Shown here: positions 1 to 39,357 of the stretch, one piece after another | How the letters are laid out: each line of letters begins with the position of its first letter | How positions within the stretch are numbered: the first letter of the stretch is position 1 | Source: Chaunax sp. Z400 | Taxonomy: Eukaryota > Chordata > Actinopteri > Lophiiformes > Chaunacidae | Assembly (NCBI GenBank): GCA_037577475.1 | Contig: CM075197.1 | Span: 11,910,018 to 11,974,017 of the forward strand | Direction: 5' to 3' | DNA length: 64,000 nt | Made by a program: the position numbers and the translations under genes | Notes under the pieces: generated by a model | Told to the model about the DNA's origin: nothing | Database searches by the model: none | The model's input: only the letters and a program-made list of their open reading frames with translations

Positions 1-26845
<26,845 letters not shown>

Positions 26846-26980
26846 TATCCACACAGAGGAAAGTTGTGGAAAGAAATTGTCTGTTCGGATAGATCACCTA
26901 TTCCGAAAAAGCCAATTTTGGCTATAATAATGTCTTTAGTTTTCCAGGCGATTCGGACTCCTTTTCAGCCATCCTACTGA

Positions 26981-26997
26981 CCTATAAAATACAAGAA
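26981..26997 (-). promoter_or_regulatory. tnrc18: Possible splice acceptor 5' of tnrc18 coding exon 1
   Basis: On the minus strand a T/C-rich run (TTCTTCTTGTATTTTATAG) ends at 26,982 and fits an acceptor. If used, the exon starts at 26,981 and a non-coding first exon exists upstream. Confidence 0.45.
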
Positions 26998-28860
26998 GAA
27001 AAGAATCGCTTGATATAGTCTTTAATCTAAGGGCAGATTGAGCAAACTGTTGGGAACTGGTAGTTTTCGGATTTATCCTCTTTCCAGCTAACAGTCGATC
27101 CATCCGTGCAATGACGCAGTTTGGAAAACCACTTCAAAAACTAATCGGTGAATATTATCTCCTCGTCAGAAACATCATGCGAGTTTTTCGTGGTGTATAA
27201 TAACTGCAGGTTTCAATGCAGCTGTAACTTATATCTACAATATTGTGATCTCATGTTGGAGACTAGCTGCACTCCACCCCCACTGCACACCGAGCAGCAG
27301 CCGCTCCGGGGCTCCGATTCCCAGGGAAACACAACCAGGAGAGGGGCGGCCAGCTGCTCTGCTCCGGCCATGAAAACACCCTGTGATCCCGCAAAGGAAA
27401 CGCATACCATCAAATTTTAACAACCTATTCAGCCTTTTCCGATTACCCAGCTGTTTTCCTAAACCGTAAACTAGCAATGCAGGGGCCGAGTCGCCCTGTA
27501 AAGCGATACACCATAAATACTGGAGGGGCATCAAATATAAATTTCAAACGGGTTAAAAATAAATAAGGTTGCAAAAGCCTGCATCATTCATCAGCGGTGT
27601 TAGTGGTGTTTTGTTGCCCGCAGATGCGAATTTAGTGCGGGCTACTTCGCAACTGGACATGGAAGCTGCCCAAGAGGAGAAATCAAAACCCAATCCGTAA
27701 ACACTTAAACTGTTTAAAACCCAAAACCTCATCTGATATCCTTAAAGATGGTTTAGTCTGCAACATGGACCCTATTTTAACTCTAATTAAAATACATATA
27801 TGTGCTTTTCATAGTAAAACGATGGATATTGAGTTGAATCGGTACCGACCCGAGCAATGAGTCTCTAATCCGCTGAAATCATAATAAATACAATATTCGC
27901 AGAACTAGGTGAATATGTGCGTGACATTAAAAACACAAAATAGAATAAAAGTAAGGCTACTTTAAGTAGATCAACAAGCAACTGCGACTTTGTCCGTAGA
28001 GAACACAGATAATTGGCGTCCTTTGAATCCAACATTATTTTTATTATATTAACCGAAATTAACACTAGTTTAACACTGTAACATATAGTTAAAAACAAGA
28101 CGAAAGTCGAGTTAAGCTTCAAAGGCTGTAGGCAAACATATTACAGCATTGACTCGTGATATCCAGGCGGTCGGGATCTGAACAGCTCGTTCAGAAATCA
28201 CAATAAACCTTTTTTACTTCATCATAGACAAATGTTGCCTCTAAACTGTCTGTAATAGATTAGAAATTAAGGCTTAGTAAATTTTAATTTGACGTTGTGA
28301 TTCATGCAGCACGACAGCAGAGCAGCACGGCATTTCAGCCACGTTTCAAACTTTTCACGGTTCCATTAGCGACACGAAACTTTCTCGGCGGAAACGTCTC
28401 GAAAGTGTTTTTATTCACACCGTCAACAGCCCCTAAAAATCCAAAATGTCGTACGCAATAACCTCCGCGCCCTTTTCACTTACATTTAGAGACCAAATTA
28501 TGTTTTAAAACACCGAAAACTTTGAGCTGCAAGACGAAAAACAAACAAGAAAACATGCCCACTACTTACTTTACATTTAGAAAATATGGGGAGAAGGAGC
28601 TACAAATGCAAATGTTTGTCAAAATCCTTCCAGGTTGCTGGGAGAACTGGGGTAGTCCATTACAGGCTCGTCCGAAGGTAAACTGGGGGATAACTAGGGG
28701 GGCAGCCCCTGACGCGTCCGTAGCTGCTCAGCAATGAAACACAGCATTGTTTTGCAAACCCCGCCCATCTCCCTGCTACCGCCCAACCCTTTAGGTTTTA
28801 CACAGCTACTGCCTGATTGGATGTACGGAGTGTCAGTCAACGTCACTGAAAGAAAAAAAC
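26998..28860. other. tnrc18 upstream region
   Basis: No coding sequence recognised. Patches at about 27,270-27,400 and 28,300-28,760 are richer in CG dinucleotides than the flanks and may hold tnrc18's first exon or promoter, but I see no TATA box with a convincing donor on the minus strand. Confidence 0.4.
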
Positions 28861-28884
28861 TGGCCGCTTGCCAGCACTATAAAA
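28812..28884 (+). promoter_or_regulatory. Promoter-like cluster on the + strand (inverted CCAAT, CRE-like site, TATAAAA)
   Basis: GATTGG near 28,814, AACGTCACTG near 28,839 and CTATAAAACC with TATAAAA at about 28,878 lie in promoter-like order and spacing on the + strand, pointing away from tnrc18. No ORF or clear exon follows, so the transcript, if any, is unknown. Confidence 0.35.
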
Positions 28885-28911
28885 CCAATTATGGAGCAAG
28901 GAGGTTGAGCC

Positions 28912-29889
28912 GTTTCAAGGTCCCCTCTCCCTTCAAGACTGAGTGATCAAAACAAGCGGTGGGTTTCTGTTTTTAGTAGGGATGGTGGTGGGGGCCAGTT
29001 TCAAGGCGACCCCACCTCCGTATTCCACGCCGGGTATAGTACGCGTTTAAAGATGCGGAAAGTAGGGTGGCGTTGTTACCCTTAAAAATATTGTACTCAT
29101 TCTTAATGTAGTGTGGGCTTGAGTTTACGTCTTATTAGGAAACAGATAATTACCATAGTCTGTAAATTATCAATCAAAATATGAGATAACAATGACAATT
29201 GTTGACAATTTATTTTTAGTTGAATTATTCGATTTCGTTTCAGGCGACCATAATTTGGCGGTTTTTTGGAAAACCCAAGACAAATCATGGGCCATACATA
29301 TGGATATAAGTTTGCTGGAAAAAGCAAAGTGAGTGGAAAGTAAACTGGCCTAGCTGTCAATGCACATCCAAGTCCGCTTGAGAGAAAGAGTCCATGTTTA
29401 TTTGTTGGAAATTTATTGGTACTTCATGTGCAGCTATAAATGATAGTAAACAGAGAACATAATTTATGGTTAGCAATGAAGAGTCCTTGTACTTAATGCC
29501 ATAGCCTATCTTTATTTATTCGAATGCAATTTTATGTGTATGTTGTTGGTCCTTCAATTGAGAGTAATCACTTACTTGAAAAAGGCATCTTGGACCTTTA
29601 TTATGTGCATTAATAAAGGGAAAAGTAACTCATTTAGTGCTATCATGTCAAAATCCATAAAAGGGTGTAGTTGGTCGGCCTAAGAACCCTCTCACCTGAC
29701 CTCGTGTACAGTATTGTCTAACTGTCGTGGATTTTATTATCCATAAATTCCTTTTGATGTGACCCGCTCCGCGTTACATAGTTCCTAAAAATGTTGATTT
29801 AAAAAATCCTAGGCGGTTTCAAGCTGCCCATCTCCACTTCTCCAGTCCCGCCTTCCTCCCCCTCACAGTGTGACGGTTTCAAGGCGACC
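28912..29889. repeat. Four copies of a TTTCAAG motif, two of them identical 14-mers
   Basis: GTTTCAAGG at 28,912; GTTTCAAGGCGACC at 28,998 and again at 29,876; GGTTTCAAGCTGCCC at 29,815. They sit as two pairs about 0.9 kb apart in a CpG-rich, promoter-like zone. Confidence 0.7.
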
Positions 29890-30033
29890 TTTTTCGCTAA
29901 GGGAAAGTAAGCGCTGCAACAGAGACCAAACCGGTGAAGGAGTGGAGACAGTACAGCCGCGATCCGTCCGAGCAACAGCCACCAACGACAGCAGCGGGAA
30001 AACAGGCTCGCTGCGTTGTTGTCCAGTGTTGCG
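29870..30033 (+). other. Candidate non-coding 5' exon in a CpG-rich island
   Basis: CG-rich sequence ending in TTGCG followed by a consensus donor GTGAGT at 30,034. No TATA box. The island extends to about 30,430. A 140-codon minus-strand frame across it has no recognisable homology. It could be a divergent transcript's first exon or merely an enhancer. Confidence 0.3.
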
Positions 30034-30439
30034 GTGAGTCGCGACACCCTCGGCAATCACAGACAATGCCGCAGAACTGAGCAAGAAGAAGGGGACGCTC
30101 AACGACAGCTCTCGCCACGTTGACCTGGCTGGTCTGTCACCCCTGTAGGGACCCGATGAGGGAATTACCCGGTGGAGATCAGAGTGATGTCGTGTCCCAG
30201 GCCGTCCAAAGGGGTCCAAGCCACCCATTGTTCTCCAAATCACTCCGACTGCGAATTCAGACAATGCCTTTAGATTAGGCTCCATTGTTGCGTCTAGCCA
30301 GCCTGCGGGCAGGAGGCAGGTTTCATCTTCTTGTTGTTGTTTTTCTTGTCAAATGCCGCGAAGTTCACGGGGTCATCTCCACTTTGAGGTGGGTTTGGCT
30401 GCGGTACGAGTTGCGGAGCGTCGTGGTGCTATTCATACA

Positions 30440-33400
30440 ATTTTATGAATTTAGTCATGATTCATTCAGAAAGCAAGGGGCGGAATATTTTATGTACATA
30501 AATGCATTAATTAGGCCTAAATATATTCTGCGCATGTGTTACGCACTGGTTTAAATTAACAATATTCTAAAGGAATTACATTCGCCTCTTACAAATTTAT
30601 GATGGACTGACACAGCTTTTGTAGCCTGATATGGTGCTGAAATTAATATACCAGAGCATTTCTTTGCAACGAAATCCATCCAGCTGCTCCAAAATTACTC
30701 AGTAAGGACTCATTCTAAATTCTTTATTGCACTCTAATGAACAGCAGCTTATACTTGTGTGTTGTTTATGTGCTGCCTCTCATCTTCATTTGATGGTAAT
30801 AATATAGACATCTAATTACTGTTTATTTCTAGGTTAGCCTCATCCCAGCGATGTCTTATTACAGGAGCAGATGGGACCATTTGGTAGATTATGTTTTTTT
30901 AGCCTACATACCAACTGGGTTCTCTGAGAGCTGTCCAACTTAAAGCTCCAAGCCTGCCCTCTATGTGGGGCTGCAGTGGAAAACTACAGAAAACCGTGAT
31001 TGATAGCCTAAAGCTCTGCTGAGATGATGCAGTACCACAGCCAAATTTTAATTCCATTAACATTGTTTTTTTTTCTGTGGACCAGATATTTCAGAATGAC
31101 AACAACTCTTATCCCTGATTCTTGGGTTTGTCCTTCTTCTCCTTGTTATTTGCTTCTTATCTTTGCTTGAAAAAGCTGCATAGTTGTCTTACTATCATTG
31201 TTAGGGTTATGATTAATTCCTACCAGTTGAAGGATCAGGTAAATTATTTGATTTGGCAGCCAGACTATCTGACTCTCCCGTGTGTGTGGCTGTATTAACC
31301 CACAGGGGATGGAGCTCAGAGACAGCAGTGATTAATTCAGCTGGGGCTTCACTCCTCTGGTAAAAAATACATAAATAAATTCAGAAAGATGTCCTGCATA
31401 AGCACCACACCTCTTGACACCTCGGTTAGCATATCAACGTGGAGCTGGGGGTTCACTAAATCCTGCATGTGCGTTTTTAAGCATATTCTCTACAATATTT
31501 CTTGAAAAATGAGAAGCAGGAATAAAATTCCATATATTTCATGCAACACTTCCCAATTCAACTCGGCTCTCACACAGAAGGCCTGAATCATTAATCATAC
31601 TCATGCTCTGCACAACTACTATACTGTTATTATTGTCACTGCTGCTATGGCACCTCAGCAAGACAAATCCCCAACATGATTGTGAAGAAGCAGCGTCATG
31701 TTTCCTGATGGATATCCATCCAGAGACAAACATGCACATGCAATAAAAATGCCCAGATGACTGACATCACCACACACGCCAACCCCCCACTGCAAGCACT
31801 CACACATGCACATACAGCTCTCATGGGGTACCTGCCAATCATGAGACGGTGCCTTGCACGGTTTTATGGTGGACCAGTTGAGGGAGGGGGAGGAGATTTG
31901 CAAATTTCTGCAGGAGGACAAACAGCCAGCCACAGGCACACGGTCATGCCACTGAATGTAGTCAACAGTAGATGACAATAATGCACAAAGAAAATGTAGA
32001 CACTGTGGTGGTTCATACATGATTATCTGCCACCACAAATATTCAGCTTTCAGGTTGTTGTTTTTTTTAATCTGATGTTTGGGTTTAGTTTTAGCAGTAC
32101 TTTGAATATAATGACGTGTGTTTGGATGATTGAATGTTGCAGTATGTGAAAATAGTGACATACATGCATGCATTTCTAAAACAACCAAGTTCAAGGCCTG
32201 TAGTTAAAATTCCCCTGTGTTATTCATGTAAATTGATGTGGGCTGTCCATGTCAAGCAACTTATTAAAACACAGCCAAAAGGTCTGAATTTAGCTTTAAT
32301 CAAATCAAAATAAACATGTTTATTTGTGGAAAATATTCCAAGGCAAGGGCACGCATGGAAGTCAAAGCATAGTGATGCCCATCTGCTACTGCTTCAAACC
32401 AAGGAGGGGGATGGGGGCGGGGTTGTTGTCAACTGTGCATGCAGGGTACTTGAGCAAGTGTGCAGTGCACAGTTTTGCTGCCGGTTCCTGTGCCTGAGTC
32501 GTGCGGTTAGAGTTTTGAGAAATCGTGGGGTTTTTCTAGAGAAAAACCATCCATCCTTGTCACAACCGTAAGGAAACACTGATGCAAATGCAGAGTAAAT
32601 GTGGTGGAGATGTGTCACAGCCCTTGAAACCTCAAGAAAATGCCTGCAGGGGCCTGCACAACCCGAAAAACCCTTGACACAGCTTTTGTCTCTCTCTCTT
32701 TCTTTCTTTTTTTCTTCTTTCTATGTCTGTTGTCAAGTCTGTTTTAATAAATTGTACAACTCTATTCCAATTCAGAATTTCGGAAGGTGGGGCAATTTAC
32801 AGTGTACATCTTGGTTGTAGAATAAATTTGGTTTGATGGAGAGTTGTAAATAGACAGGGAGAAAACACGCTACCCAGATAAACAAGACCCATCAGGAGAT
32901 GGCATATCCCCTGCCCCCTTGACCAATAGAATAATTAGCTCATCTGAATCCTCTAGGTCTCCAACTGCAGTTTAGGTTGCCATGGTGACAGGAACTGATA
33001 CTATTCACTGTGGCTCTAAGGGAGAAGAAATCAGAGCATAGATGCGGAGCAAATGAAGCTTTGGAGAAAATTGTAGGTGATACTGTTGAAATAACCTCAC
33101 TATTAGCATCCCAAGAAGTTGGCTAATGAATTCATATATAATTTATCTGGATTAAGTAAAAAATGTCATTTTTAAAAACAAGTTTAAAAAGCTGGAACTT
33201 TCTAATTTCCTGTCATTATGATGGAGTTTTATGGGGCAGTTTGTTGGTACCCCTGGTGTTCCAGGTCTGTTAAGCCAGCACAAATTTTCCAACGTTTCTA
33301 TGTGTAAAAATTATAGACAATTGTGGGATCGAGGGCAATTTATTGAGAAGATTTTCAGAATATTTTTCCAGCTCCTCTTCACTCTAACGATGATGTCATC

Positions 33401-35640
33401 CACTCTAAAATCTCATGAACTTTAACCCCTGATTGAGTAAAAACTATGAATGATATGGAAAAGTTTAATCATCCTGAGCACGTCCAAGGTTTTGTGAAGG
33501 TTTTAAAGTTTGAATGGAGTTAGCTGAAAGTATGAATGCATAGTGAACCATTAACAGACTGAAAATGTGGGATTTTTGAACATTTTGCCCAAATCTTTGA
33601 ATGGCAAATTTTGTATGAAAGTATGACATTTCTAAAGGCACCACTCCAGTATATGGCTGATCTGTTTGTCAAGTTTCATGAAAAAATGTTGAACTATTTT
33701 TGAGTTATGACACAAAAATATAGACAGACAGACAGACAGAGCAATAGATATATCCTCCATTGTATGCCTTCAAGAGGAGCCAGCTGGCCAGTTTTAGTTA
33801 CCTGCTATCTCTCTGGACCTCACTGACAGAAACAACTCAGTCAGTCAGTCAAAAAAAAGATTGGATAACTGTGCAGAGGGGTACATTGCCCTCAATGAAC
33901 ATGTCACCCACAGTAGAATGCAAATAACTGAGGCACAAAAAAGAGGAGCTACCATGTATGACTAAAATCAATTATTTTCTGCTGGCCTCCTTCTGTCAGC
34001 AGTGGTAACCTTCTACTTGCCTTTCACCCAGTTTACATGCTAAACAGACTCATGTAGCACAGCTGCCCCATCTGTTGGAGAAAGAAGAGAACTGAACTGT
34101 AGGGTGTTTCAATGACCTGGCCTATGGAGCTGTAGGAAAACTGCACAATTTTAGTAAATGGAGGAACACAGGGAGCCTCATTTTCCGACAAATCGATCCC
34201 CCTCTGTGTCCTCTCTGGAGTGCCTCATTCCCAAACACCTGCAGCGCTCACACCTGCACAGACAGCACACATCAGCATGTGCACAACAACCTCATCAAGC
34301 ACAGAAAATGGCTACACACACACACACACACACAAACACTCATATAAGCATGCCAAGAACTGCTTCCTTGCCAGTGAGTGTTTTGCTGGCGTAGCAATAA
34401 AAGGATATCAGAGAGCAGCATTCTCAGCAGAATCACAGGTGGGGGGGGGGCTGCAGTGAGATGGAATAAATTTCCAATACCAAACACATTTGATCTTCAA
34501 TGTGTGTTTGCAAGAAGCAGCCCTTCCTGCCTTAATGCATTCATATATGAATTCATATCAACAAGCATGTGCCAAAGCCTCCATGTACTCTCAAACAGCC
34601 CTGGAGGCTCACCATATATCACCATGCAGCCCCGAATACTGCATCAGCCTAACTAATGGACGCAGCATGACTTTGGCTGGTCCTGGATCAGTGGTGTCAT
34701 GCACAGAAAGATCATATGATGCATAGAATATGAGAGGGTGGAGCATCACCATCCATCTTATCCTATCCATCTTTTATCTGTGTAATATGCAAATATGGAG
34801 GTTTGTTGTTAGATGTGGCCAGGAAATGTGCCCCTATCAGCAGAGGGTCCTTTCAGTGACTTTCTAGCAAGACTGATGTGAAACATGTCACAGTGTTTAT
34901 TTAGTGCTGTGTTGAGCACAAGACCCTGTCTTATATCTCCATATGCACCGTCCATTACATTAGCTCATGAAATCAAAATCAATATAATCTAACTTTATTA
35001 ACAAAGCCCAACCCAGCAAAAAAGTGTTGGTTTAGATCCAGAGTTGACGTTTTGAAACCCCCATGAGGTTGTTGTATGGTTTCTAATTAGTGCCATAATT
35101 GTGTTTAACATTGAAATCCTTCATTGTCTGACAGTAAGAGCAGGGATGCACCATCAGGAGAGGCGAACCAGGAAAATGTTAGGGGCCCCAAACAATTTGG
35201 GAAAGTGGGCCCCCCATATGGCCACTCATACTGGCACATTTTGCAATTACAACTATAAACCCCAAAGCCCCCGTAAGTGGGGTCCCTTCTAGCTACTGTT
35301 GACAGCTTGATAGTTAGTTTGGAAACCTTTGCAAGAGAAATTACAGAGGGTAGAGATTGGCATGAAGCTGTCTGAAGAGAGAACAAGAAGAAAAATAACA
35401 CAGTTTCTGTATGAGGGCAGAGAGCGTCATTTCAGTGACACTCGTTAGGGACCACTTTGTAACCAGTAGCTTTCTAAAAGTTGTAATTCACATGACAGAT
35501 GTATTTTTAGGGGACCCCAGTTTGACCCAGGAGCACAGAGTACAGACTAAAGTATTAAATGTAGACTTTTACAAGTAAAAGTACTGAAATGTAATGATCA
35601 AAACTTATACATTTAATGTAAAACCTTCTTTTACATCACA
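30440..35640. other. Intergenic stretch without recognisable genes
   Basis: AT-rich. Only short simple repeats were seen: TCTC/TTTC at about 32,690-32,720, (ACAG)n at 33,722-33,741, CA at 34,314-34,334 and a G10 run at 34,441. Around 33,590-33,760 lies a diverged repeat with 'AAAGGCACCACTCCAGTAT', similar to 56,650-56,950. Confidence 0.6.
33590..33770 (+). repeat. Dispersed repeat ('aaaggcacc' family), partial
   Basis: Shares 'AAAGGCACCACTCCAGTAT', 'TTGAGTTATG' and a terminal 'GACAGACAGA' block with two neighbouring copies at 56,650-56,950. Confidence 0.45.
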
Positions 35641-35935
35641 TTTAAGGACTTATCTATATCGAAAGGCTTTTTCTTAACTGGATTGCACAGTATTTTATAT
35701 TATTTTTGATGCTGAACTTAAGTCTTGCAAAGCTGTATTTTAATCCACTTGTAGTTTTTACATTCCTTGTGTTTTATTCATGGTTTTAATCATCCATTCT
35801 GTGAAGTTTTATTTCTCTTTTATTCCTTATGCTGGTCTCTTTTAGCCATACGTTGCTGTGTATTTTATCTTTGTTTGTTGTAAAGCACTTTTTAATGTTG
35901 GTTTTTATCAATTCTGTACAAATAAACTGTATTGT
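35640..35935 (+). mobile_element. Possible LINE/SINE 3' tail
   Basis: T-rich sequence ending 'TTGTAAAGCACTTTTTAATG' and 'GTACAAATAAACTGTATTG', the form of fish LINE-type 3' ends (TAAAGCACTTT..ACAAATAAA). No reverse-transcriptase frame is present. Confidence 0.35.
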
Positions 35936-35959
35936 TACCGCTGCAAAATAGGACATATT

Positions 35960-36090
35960 TTCACACACATTTGTTTGTCTGTCTGTTAGCAGGATTACAC
36001 AAAAACTAATTGACAGATTTTCATGGAGTACATCTGGATAAAGAGGTGTATCCATGATTCCATATCCATTTTTTTTCATTACTTCAACAG
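35960..36090 (+). repeat. Dispersed fish repeat ('aggattacgcaaaaact' family), partial
   Basis: Holds 'TTTGTCTGTCTGTTAGCAGG' followed by 'ATTACACAAAAACTAATTGA', the family signature in + orientation. Confidence 0.6.
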
Positions 36091-37944
36091 AATCATTTGG
36101 ATGGCATGCACACATCAAAGTATGACCTGCATCCAAATAATATTCCAGAATTGTTGATACAGAAAGTTTAGATTTATAGGGCTCATATAAAATTCTCTAC
36201 CATGAGATAACAAATAATAATAATGATACAGACCTGAATTAAGATCAAACTGCATCTGATTCAGTTCAATGTTAAATTTGAGGCATCTTCAAAAGTTAAT
36301 AAGTTAGATCCTGAAGAAAACTGCCATAAGTGAAATACTGTTTTTCTTGAATCACTATCAAACTGATAATGATACCAATGTGATTGCCACGCCTCACTGT
36401 TGGATTTGAATGTAAAATGGACTTTTACTACCATCTGCTGTCCAAACTGTGCAACTGCGCTCACAGGATATCCCTAGTATACAACAGGTTGGGACACAAA
36501 TCAAGAATTCTCATGTTCTCTGATGTTTTTGAGTGTTTTTGTAAGAGAATGATGTAAAGTGGAGATCTGATATTGAGGAACGACGTGTCGTCAGTGAGTA
36601 AAAACGTGTTATCATTTGCAGCCTGAGAGAATAATGCTCATAAGACATCCTCAGTCACTCATCCTCATCATTAAAAAGCATCTCTAGCGGGAAAAGATTC
36701 TGTGATCTCATGATCCCACGAGGAAAGCATGATCACAAATGAGGTCATGGCGAGACGCCTGAGGGTAGAAATAAAGGCCTTTCGTGTGACTGATCTGAGC
36801 TCTTTCCTTATCATTGTGTGTGTGAGGTCATTCCTTTGAGCTTGTCCTAATCTATTGATTCATATTTGTACACCCAGTCAGCCGAGCCAGGTAAGCAGAA
36901 TACAGTAGATAAACATAATCAGAAAAGACTTTATTTTTCTGCTATGGCAGCAAAGGAAATCTATATATTGATTCCTGGTACAGTATATAAGTGCACTTGC
37001 ATTGTTTTTAATGAAATGACTGAATGTGATATTCATACAATGCACTATTTCTTATACAAATAAATGTGATAAAAGCTTTGCTTGTTTCTGTGGCACTACT
37101 GGCTTATGAAGAGAGTGTCTGGTCTAAGTGGATTTTTCCAGGTTATTTGAAAAGCAAAAAAAACACCCTGTGTAAACTAAGATATTACATTGTCAAATAC
37201 TAATCATGGTGTTTCAATAATACTGGGTGTAGCATCATCATATCAAATAGGAATAGGTTGCTTTTGAGGAAGTGATCATAGCATAGTGATCGACTGAGCT
37301 CCTACTGGTTGATTCCTTTTGTGTTTAAACTGCAGATCATATTTTTCTTCTTTTTCATTCCTTCACTGCTGCAATCCCTGAACAGGAAAGACCAGTGCTG
37401 CAGGTGTAAACAAGATCAGCCGTCTTTTATACTGCATATCATGTTGGGGAAATCAACCCATATTACCTTCCACCTTGAATTGTCTTGTGCATAGGATTAG
37501 ATGGAAAGTCATTTCTTTTAAATTGTGGTTACTTGTGTAGCAACTACATTTAATGGGGTCTGAAATTCACTTCTGTTGGATCTGGAAGAGTTTATATCTA
37601 AATGTAATCTGTTTTCTTAAATTTACAAGTAACTGAATATTTTTCAAGTAACCAATTTATCCAGAACTCTTTGAATGAAATCTATTTAGATTTTTGTAAG
37701 GCTTTTGGATGGAGGCTTAAACATGGCTAAAAACATGTTTTCATTAACAAAAAGTGTAGTGTGTAAATGACCTAAATGCTGGTTTGTACACTCTCCTGAA
37801 CCAACTCCAGTATGCGTCTACTCTTGAAGCAGAACTCCGGTGTAGAAAACATTTGCCAACAAAAAGCACATTGTATCACACTCAAGGATATGTTTTTTGT
37901 TTGATTTTATGATGAGCTTTCAATAAGAGTTGAAGGCATATGTA
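36091..37944. other. Intergenic, no recognisable feature
   Basis: AT-rich, no ORF with recognisable homology, no RNA gene seen. Confidence 0.6.
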
Positions 37945-38935
37945 CACTGCTCAAAAAAAAATCAAGGGAACAATTAAATCACAGGTGTGTACTTGGTGGC
38001 GTTGGATGCACCAATACAACATCCCATAGGTGCTCAACTGGATTTAGGTCAAGGGAACGTGAGGGCCAGTCAATGGCATCAATGCCTTCATCATACAGGA
38101 ACTGCCTACAAACTCTGGCCACATGAGGCCGGGCATTGTCCTGCACCAGGAGGAACCCAGGGCCCACTGCACCAGTGTAAGGTCTGACAATCGCTCTGAA
38201 GATTTTGTCTGGGTACCTAACAGCAGTCAGGGTACCGTTGGCTATGACATGGAGGTCTGTGTGACCCTCCAAGGATATGCCTCCCTAGACCATCACCAAA
38301 CCGGCTATGCTGGATAATGTTACAGGCAGCATAATGTTCACCACGGCGTCTCCAGACTCTTTCACGCCTGTCACATGTGCTCAGTGTGAACCTGCTCTCA
38401 TCTGTGAAGAGAACAGGGTGCCAATAGCCAGCTGGTCATTTTGTAGGGCTCTGGCAGTGCTCCTCCTGTTCCTCCTCACACAAAGGAGCAGATACCAGTC
38501 CTGCAGCTGGGTTGAGGTCCAGCTCTCCTTGTGTAACGGCCAGTCTCCTGGTATCTCCTCCATGCTCTAGAGACTTTGCTGGGAGACACAGCAAACCTCC
38601 TTGCAACCGCACATATGGCTGTGCCAACCTGGAGGAGCTGGACTACCTGTGCAACCTGATTAGGCTGCAGGTATTACCTCATGCTACTAGTAGTGACAAG
38701 GACACTAGCAAAAACTAAACTAGAGAAGAATCAGTCATCTGGCCACATGAAAAACCATTTTCTTCTGGGGGTTGTCTTGCTTTTGCCTCTCCATTGCAAC
38801 GGTTGTCATTTTCATTTGCACCAAAGCAGGTGAAATTGATTCACAATCACTTGTGCTTCCTAAATGGACAGATTGATATCGCTGAAGTTTAACTGACTGT
38901 TATACTGTGAAGATCAAGTGTTTTTGAACAGTTTA
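37945..38935 (-). mobile_element. Internally deleted Tc1-like transposon with both terminal ends
   Basis: Left end CACTGCTCAAAAAAAAATCA follows TA at 37,943-37,944. The right end is a degraded 'GTGTTTTTGAACAGT' before 38,935. The minus strand codes broken transposase: RRSTARALQND (helix region, about 38,450), LFTDESRF-like catalytic start (about 38,400), VGPGFLLVQDNARPH (about 38,130-38,175) and DLNPVEHLWD (about 38,020-38,050). The three acidic positions can still be recognised, but deletions remove roughly 0.2 kb before the core and the C-terminal 0.2 kb, with frameshifts. About 1.0 kb remains of what is usually about 1.6 kb. Confidence 0.85.
37979..38580 (-). pseudogene. Tc1-like transposase pseudogene inside the element
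   Basis: Two main in-frame pieces survive: 37,979-38,272 (RYPDKIFRAIVRPYTGAVGP, then the QDNARPH and NPVEHLW motifs) and a helix-turn-helix-side remnant around 38,440-38,580. Frames differ and stops intervene, so there is no functional product. Confidence 0.85.
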
Positions 38936-39000
38936 TATAAATACAGAGAAATGTTTAAGGAAGACAAGAGTCAAGACATCATGTTGGAACACATGTGCAC

Positions 39001-39006
39001 TTTATT
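39001..39006 (-). terminator. actb: actb poly(A) signal AATAAA
   Basis: CCCAATAAAGTGCAC on the minus strand. Cleavage is expected about 15-25 bases further, near 38,980. Confidence 0.8.
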
Positions 39007-39291
39007 GGGATTGTTTCGTCAGTGTACAGGTTGGCCCCACCGGTCTGGCACCCCATGTAACCCCATCATTTAGACCCCTTGCCCCACCACCCCGGGGATG
39101 AACCCTCCAACAGGGGTACGAAGAGGTCATGACTGGGTTTTGCATAACAAAAACAAAAAAATTAACAGGACCAAGATATTTTTAAGGCTGAAAGTACAAA
39201 AAACCCAGACATAATTTACATACAAGCGATACTACAACCATGTTTAAGTATGCGCCAACCACTGGGCAGCCTTCACAGAGGCGAATACGTG

Positions 39292-39357
39292 TCTGAACAA
39301 TGCAGTTAACATTTGGAATCATGTTTCTGAACAATGCAGTTAACAAACATTTGGAAT
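39292..39357. repeat. Tandem duplication in the actb 3' UTR
   Basis: TCTGAACAATGCAGTTAACA with TTTGGAAT occurs at 39,292-39,319 and 39,326-39,357. The second copy has a four-base insertion (AAAC). Confidence 0.9.

Noticed and set aside
29863..30285. 140-codon minus-strand frame over the CpG-rich zone
   Set aside because: Long open frames are expected in CG-rich DNA; no recognisable domain. The region is better treated as regulatory.
31655..32194. 179-codon minus-strand frame
   Set aside because: No homology, low-quality composition, no flanking gene structure; a chance open frame.
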